Shown here one piece after another: positions 60,305 through 64,000 of a stretch of DNA of 64,000 nt. The stretch spans positions 62,001 through 126,000 of the forward strand of contig NZ_JBKFEY010000007.1 of NCBI RefSeq assembly GCF_046507575.1, read 5' to 3'. The DNA is from Pontitalea aquivivens. GTDB taxonomy: Bacteria; Pseudomonadota; Alphaproteobacteria; Rhodobacterales; Rhodobacteraceae. Positions within the stretch are counted from its first letter, which is position 1; each line of letters opens with the position of its first letter. Made by a program: the position numbers and the translations under genes. Below the pieces are notes generated by a model. That model was not told where the DNA came from and did no database searches. It saw only the letters and a program-made list of their open reading frames with translations.

Positions 60305-61171
60305 ATGCTGAAACCCGAGGTCAAAGCCTTTTTCGACGAAGCCACCTTCACCGTCACCTTCGTGGTGAAGGATCCCGAAAGCACCGCCTGCGCCATCGTG
60401 GATTCGGTGCTGGATTTCGACTATGCCTCGGGCCGGACCGATACGAAATCGGCCGATGCGGTGATTGCCTGGGTGCGCGACCAGGGCCTGACGGTGGACT
60501 GGATCCTTGAAACCCATGTCCATGCCGACCACCTGTCCGCCGCGCCCTATATTCAACAACGCCTGGGCGGCAAGATCGGCATCGGCGACCGGATCAAGGT
60601 GGTGCAGGACACCTTCGGCAAGATCTTCAACGAAGGAACTGAATTCCAGCGCGACGGGTCACAGTTCGACAAACTGTTCCAGGAAGGCGACAGTTTCGGC
60701 ATCGGCGCGCTGCAGGGCCATGTTCTGCATACGCCGGGCCACACGCCCGCCTGCCTGACCTATGTCATCGGGGATGCGGCCTTTGTCGGCGACACGCTGT
60801 TCATGCCCGATTTCGGCACCGCGCGGTGCGATTTCCCCGGCGGTTCGGCCGAGGCGCTGTATAGCTCGATCCAGAAGATCCTGGCCCTGCCCGATGACAC
60901 CCGCATCTTCGTCGCCCATGACTACAAGGCGCCGGGGCGTGATGAATACGCCTGGGAAACCACCGTGGCCGAGGAAAAGGCCCGTAACATCCACATCGGC
61001 GGCGGCAGGACCAGGGAAGATTTCGTGCGCATGCGCACCGAACGCGATGCAACCCTTGCGATGCCCCGCTTGATCATCCCCTCGCTGCAGGTCAACATGC
61101 GCGCAGGTCAGATGCCGCCGCCCGAGGATGACGGCAAGACCTACCTCAAGGTGCCCGTCAACGGGCTGTGA
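60305..61171 (+). CDS. blh: Beta-lactamase hydrolase-like / persulfide dioxygenase-type MBL protein
   Basis: A 288-residue cytosolic MBL-fold protein of the Blh/ETHE1-like group. Ligand motifs: LETHVHADHLSAAPYI (His71, 73, Asp75, His76), HTPGHTPACLTYV, VGDTLFMPDFGTARCDFPGG and FVAHDYKAPGR. Relatives oxidise glutathione persulfide to sulfite in sulfide detoxification and are controlled by BigR in Xylella and Agrobacterium. ATG 60305 has AGGAGAA 7 bp upstream. It is followed after 26 bp by a TIGR01244 protein and then a SulP permease, the classic reactive-sulfur operon composition. Confidence 0.9.
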   Translation: MLKPEVKAFFDEATFTVTFVVKDPESTACAIVDSVLDFDYASGRTDTKSADAVIAWVRDQGLTVDWILETHVHADHLSAAPYIQQRLGGKIGIGDRIKVVQDTFGKIFNEGTEFQRDGSQFDKLFQEGDSFGIGALQGHVLHTPGHTPACLTYVIGDAAFVGDTLFMPDFGTARCDFPGGSAEALYSSIQKILALPDDTRIFVAHDYKAPGRDEYAWETTVAEEKARNIHIGGGRTREDFVRMRTERDATLAMPRLIIPSLQVNMRAGQMPPPEDDGKTYLKVPVNGL

Positions 61172-61197
61172 CAAACTGCCCAGGCAGGGAGAAAGAC

Positions 61198-61626
61198 ATG
61201 GATTTGCGGCAGATTACGCCGGAATTTGCGGTTGCGCCGCAGATCACCCCCGAAGACGTGCCGATGCTGGCGGCGCTGGGGTTTCGCACGATCATCAACA
61301 ACCGCCCCGATGAGGAAATCGAGGATGCGCTGGACAGCGATGCCATGGCGGTCGCTGCCGAAACCGCGGGGCTGGCCTATCACCACCTGCCCTATTATCC
61401 CGGCCAGCTGACCCCCGATCTGGTCGGGGCCTTTGAAGCCGTGATGCAGGATGTCGAAGGCCCGGTTCTGGCCTATTGCCGGTCGGGAACGCGGTCCTCG
61501 CATCTGTGGGCCCTGATGCAGGCCGGGCGCATGGCCCTGCCGGACATCCTGCGCGCGGCACAGGCGGCGGGCTATGACCACACGGCGCTGGTGCCGCTGC
61601 TGGAAACGCGCGCGGCGAAACGTTGA
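61198..61626 (+). CDS. TIGR01244 (DUF442) phosphatase-like sulfur-transfer protein
   Basis: A 142-residue protein of the family that in BigR operons is fused or adjacent to the ETHE1-like enzyme. The fold is like a dual-specificity phosphatase/rhodanese, with the nucleophile loop LAYCRSGTRSSHLWAL (Cys94, Arg99), typical for sulfurtransferase-like activity. N-terminal LRQITPEFAVAPQITPED and NNRPDEEIED are family signatures. It likely passes sulfane sulfur to or from Blh. ATG 61198 has AGGGAGAAAG upstream. Confidence 0.9.
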   Translation: MDLRQITPEFAVAPQITPEDVPMLAALGFRTIINNRPDEEIEDALDSDAMAVAAETAGLAYHHLPYYPGQLTPDLVGAFEAVMQDVEGPVLAYCRSGTRSSHLWALMQAGRMALPDILRAAQAAGYDHTALVPLLETRAAKR

Positions 61627-61645
61627 AAACACCCAGCAAGCCCCC

Positions 61646-63421
61646 ATGTTGAAACGCTATTTCCCGATCTTCACCTGGGGGCGCAGCTATTCCCGCACCA
61701 TGCTGGAGGCCGATCTGGTCGCCGCCGTGATCGTCACGATCATGCTGATCCCGCAATCGCTGGCCTATGCGCTGCTGGCGGGGCTGCCGGCCGAGGTCGG
61801 CCTTTACGCCTCGATCGCGCCGCTGATCGCCTATACGCTTCTGGGCACCTCGCGCACGCTGGCGGTGGGGCCGGTCGCGGTGGCCAGCCTGATGACCGCC
61901 GCCGCCGTGGGCGAGATCGCCGCCCGCGGCACGCCCGAATATCTGGGCGCGGCGATCGCACTGGCCTTCCTGTCGGGGCTGATGCTGCTGGCAATGGGGG
62001 TTCTGCGGCTGGGCTTCATCTCGGCCTTTCTCAGCCATCCGGTGATTTCGGGCTTCATCACCGCTTCGGGCATCCTGATCGCCGCCAGCCAGATCAGGCA
62101 CCTGACCGGGATCGGGGCAAACGGCAAGACCCTGCCCGAAATCGCTTCGGGCCTGATCGAAAACATCGCGACGCTGAACCTGCCAACGCTGCTGATCGGC
62201 ACTGCGGTGGCGTCCTTTTTGTTTTGGTCGCGCAAGGGCTTGCAGCCGCTTCTTCTGGCACGCGGCCTGCGCCCGGGCCTGGCGCGGCTGGGCGCGCGCA
62301 CCGCGCCGGTTCTGGCAGTGGCGGTGACGATCCTGCTCAGCTGGGGGCTTGGCCTGTCCGATTACGGCGTGCGCGTCGTGGGCCAGGTGCCCGCAGGCCT
62401 GCCCGCCCCGGCGCTGCCGCCGCTGGACCCCGGGCTCTGGGCCGATCTGGCAATGCCTGCGCTGCTGCTCAGCGTTGTGGGCTATGTGGAATCGATCTCG
62501 GTCGCGCAAACGCTGGCCGCCAAGCGGCGCCAGCGCATCGACCCGGATCAGGAACTGATCGCCCTTGGTGGCGCCAATATCGGCTCGGCCCTGTCAGGCG
62601 GCTTTCCGGTCACGGGGGGCTTCGCGCGTTCGGTCGTGAACTTCGATGCCGGGGCCCAGACGCCGGCAGCAGGCGCCTTCACCGCGATCGGCATGGCGCT
62701 GGCCACGCTGACGCTGACACCCGCGCTCTACCATCTGCCGCAGGCCACGCTGGCCGCGACGATCATAGTCGCCGTGCTGACGCTGGTGGATCTGCCCGCG
62801 ATCCGGCGTACGCTGGCCTATTCGCGCGGGGATGGGCTGGCGATGCTGGCCACGATCCTGGTGACGCTGGGCGCGGGCGTCGAAAGCGGCATCGGCGCCG
62901 GTGTCATCCTGTCGGTCGCCATACATCTGTGGCGCACCTCACGCCCGCATTACGCGATCCTGGGCCAGGTGCCGGGAACCGAGCATTTTCGCAACATCCG
63001 CCGCCACCGCGTTGTTACCGTGCCCCAGGTGCTGTCGATCCGTGTCGATGAAAGCCTGTATTTCCCCAATGCGCGCTTTCTGGAAGACATGATCTATGAC
63101 CGCGTCGCCGCCGACCCCGCGATCCGCCATGTCGTGCTGAACTGTCCGGCGGTCAACTTCATCGATGCCTCGGCCCTTGAGGCGCTTGAGGCGGTGAACC
63201 AGCATCTGAAAGATGCCGGCGTCACCCTGCATCTGTCCGAGGTGAAGGGCCCCGTGATGGACCGCCTGACACGGTCCGGCCTGATCCCCGATCTGACGGG
63301 CCGCATCTTCCTGACACAATGCGACGCGCTGGCCGCTCTTGCCCCCGAAATCACCCATCAGACCCTGACCACGGCGCGCCGGGACACCACACGCCAGCCG
63401 TCTGGCCGGCCAGGGAATTGA
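61646..63421 (+). CDS. SulP-family inorganic anion transporter with STAS domain
   Basis: A 591-residue SLC26/SulP permease. It has about twelve hydrophobic segments (residues 20-440) with TIMLIPQSLAYALLAGLPAEVGLYAS and GGFPVTGGFARSVVNFDAGA, and a C-terminal STAS domain from about 470 (ILSIRVDESLYFPNARFLE, LNCPAVNFIDASALEALE). Substrates are sulfate, bicarbonate or related anions. In this operon it may export sulfite or sulfate from the Blh reaction or import sulfate. The start ATG 61646 has only a weak ribosome-binding site (CAGCAAG), 19 bp after the previous stop. The stop overlaps the inverted repeat that follows. Confidence 0.93.
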   Translation: MLKRYFPIFTWGRSYSRTMLEADLVAAVIVTIMLIPQSLAYALLAGLPAEVGLYASIAPLIAYTLLGTSRTLAVGPVAVASLMTAAAVGEIAARGTPEYLGAAIALAFLSGLMLLAMGVLRLGFISAFLSHPVISGFITASGILIAASQIRHLTGIGANGKTLPEIASGLIENIATLNLPTLLIGTAVASFLFWSRKGLQPLLLARGLRPGLARLGARTAPVLAVAVTILLSWGLGLSDYGVRVVGQVPAGLPAPALPPLDPGLWADLAMPALLLSVVGYVESISVAQTLAAKRRQRIDPDQELIALGGANIGSALSGGFPVTGGFARSVVNFDAGAQTPAAGAFTAIGMALATLTLTPALYHLPQATLAATIIVAVLTLVDLPAIRRTLAYSRGDGLAMLATILVTLGAGVESGIGAGVILSVAIHLWRTSRPHYAILGQVPGTEHFRNIRRHRVVTVPQVLSIRVDESLYFPNARFLEDMIYDRVAADPAIRHVVLNCPAVNFIDASALEALEAVNQHLKDAGVTLHLSEVKGPVMDRLTRSGLIPDLTGRIFLTQCDALAALAPEITHQTLTTARRDTTRQPSGRPGN

Positions 63422-63475
63422 GTATTTCAGCCAAGAAGAAGAACAGGTTGCGGCTTCTTCTTGGCACAAATACTC
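63420..63475. repeat. Inverted pair of the dispersed intergenic element
   Basis: Two 22-nt arms face each other with a 12-nt loop: GAGTATTTC...AAGAAGAAG (63420-63441) and its near-complement CTTCTTCTTGG...AAATACTC (63454-63475). The left arm begins in the SulP stop codon TGA. It can form a long stem of about 22 bp with few mismatches and is a likely terminator of the operon. Confidence 0.8.
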
Positions 63476-63647
63476 ATCTTCGCCGGGATCCGGCGCCACG
63501 CCTCCGACGGGCGTTGTCATATAATCGCCATTCCTTTCGGGCGAACGCGGCCCCTGACCTTGAAAAAGCCCGGGTTCCCCGCCAGAATTAAAGGATGGGT
63601 AATCCGATCGGGCTAGGCTGGGCCCGCGTCGGATGACAGGGGTGGTG

Positions 63648-64000
63648 ATGATCGATTATCTGGAAAAACTGCTTTCAGCCCGGACCATTCAGGAAATTTG
63701 GTCTTTGCATTGCGACCGGATGGCCAAATTCGGGTTTGATCGGTTGCTTTACGGCTTTACCCGCTTTCGCACGTCACACAGCCTGGGCAATCTGGAAGAC
63801 ACGCTGATCCTGTCCAACCACGATCATGCCTATCTGGAAGGGTTCATTGGCGACGGATTGTACAATCACGCCCCCATGGTCAAATGGGCCGCGCAGAACG
63901 AAGGCGCCTGTTCCTGGAGCAGGGTCGAAGCGCAGATCCTGTCCAGCCAGCTGACCCAGACCGAACGCCGGGTGATCGAATTCAACCTGCGTTACGATGT
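63648..64000 (+). CDS. LuxR-family autoinducer-binding regulator, N-terminal part
   Basis: The first 117 residues of a LuxR-type regulator, cut by the window end. The autoinducer-binding domain is recognised by LEKLLSARTIQEIWSLHCDRM, MAKFGFDRLLYGFTRF, the Trp/Asp-type pocket region DGLYNHAPMVKWAAQNEG and CSWSRVEAQILSS. The DNA-binding domain is outside the window. ATG 63648 has AGGGG 7 bp upstream; an in-frame ATG at 63633 is possible. No luxI is seen in the window, so it may be a solo LuxR. It is 226 bp after the SulP gene and probably independent. Confidence 0.85.
   Translation, partial: MIDYLEKLLSARTIQEIWSLHCDRMAKFGFDRLLYGFTRFRTSHSLGNLEDTLILSNHDHAYLEGFIGDGLYNHAPMVKWAAQNEGACSWSRVEAQILSSQLTQTERRVIEFNLRYD

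Noticed and set aside
1..64000. CRISPR arrays, tRNA or rRNA genes, insertion sequences
   Set aside because: No regular direct repeats with unique spacers, no cloverleaf with conserved T-loop, and no transposase gene were seen on either strand.

Overview
The window is a GC-rich chromosomal segment of an alphaproteobacterium, almost certainly a member of the Rhodobacteraceae. The evidence is a 205-residue Rhodobacter-type phosphatidylethanolamine N-methyltransferase (PmtA), a chemotaxis operon with the gene order of Rhodobacter cheOp1 (STAS, cheY, cheA, cheW, cheR, cheY, no cheB), an xerD / hypothetical / small membrane protein locus divergent from aroK-aroB, PAS_5-type proteins and a family of intergenic repeats. 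The end is cut inside a LuxR-type regulator and the start inside a monomeric isocitrate dehydrogenase. No rRNA, tRNA, CRISPR array, insertion sequence or prophage was seen. No gene-free stretch exceeds 300 bases.

Layout. 1-1382: isocitrate dehydrogenase end and an AhpD-like protein. 1432-9368 (minus): CNBD-tagged Na+/H+ antiporter, P-type cation ATPase, beta-CASP ribonuclease and LysR regulator, the last divergent from a GMC oxidoreductase (9477-11075). 11141-18345: RpiR regulator divergent from a TAXI-TRAP receptor, fused TRAP permease, universal stress protein, class III aminotransferase and a BKACE (beta-keto acid cleavage) enzyme, which looks like a complete uptake and catabolic module of unknown substrate. 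18421-20673: glutamate-synthase-like flavoprotein and PmtA. 20876-25839 (minus): chemotaxis operon. 26115-31154: aglEFG sugar transporter without its ATPase, then an MttB-family methyltransferase. 31245-35389 (minus): CorC-like protein, XerD, a large unknown exported protein and a 45-residue membrane protein; 35559-37285: aroK-aroB. 37583-37876: YecR-like lipoprotein of A/T-richer composition. 37926-44870 (minus): guaA and livMHFG-livK, with a GlxA-type regulator upstream and a divergent type II DAHP synthase. 47707-52524: PAS protein, yicC-gmk, gamma carbonic anhydrase, two small unknowns and a PhoR-like kinase. 52746-57644: pgm, hsp20, phosphoribosyltransferase, quinone oxidoreductase, rpe.

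57718-63421 is the most interesting part: two exported metallo-beta-lactamase-fold proteins (one with a degenerate metal motif), a redoxin, a persulfide-dioxygenase-like Blh protein, a TIGR01244 (DUF442) protein and a SulP anion permease, all co-directional. A perfect TATTC-N8-GAATA inverted repeat sits 19 bp before the first gene. It matches the ATTC-N8-GAAT site reported for the sulfide/persulfide-responsive repressor SqrR, so the cluster is proposed to be a reactive-sulfur response unit that includes members not previously placed in that response.

At the DNA level the main unexplained structure is a dispersed intergenic element: a 21-22 nt motif of the form GRTATTT-N4-CAAR-N2-GAA, often followed at a fixed distance by a GC-rich hairpin, at six intergenic sites and sometimes as facing inverted pairs. 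It seems to serve as or accompany transcription terminators.
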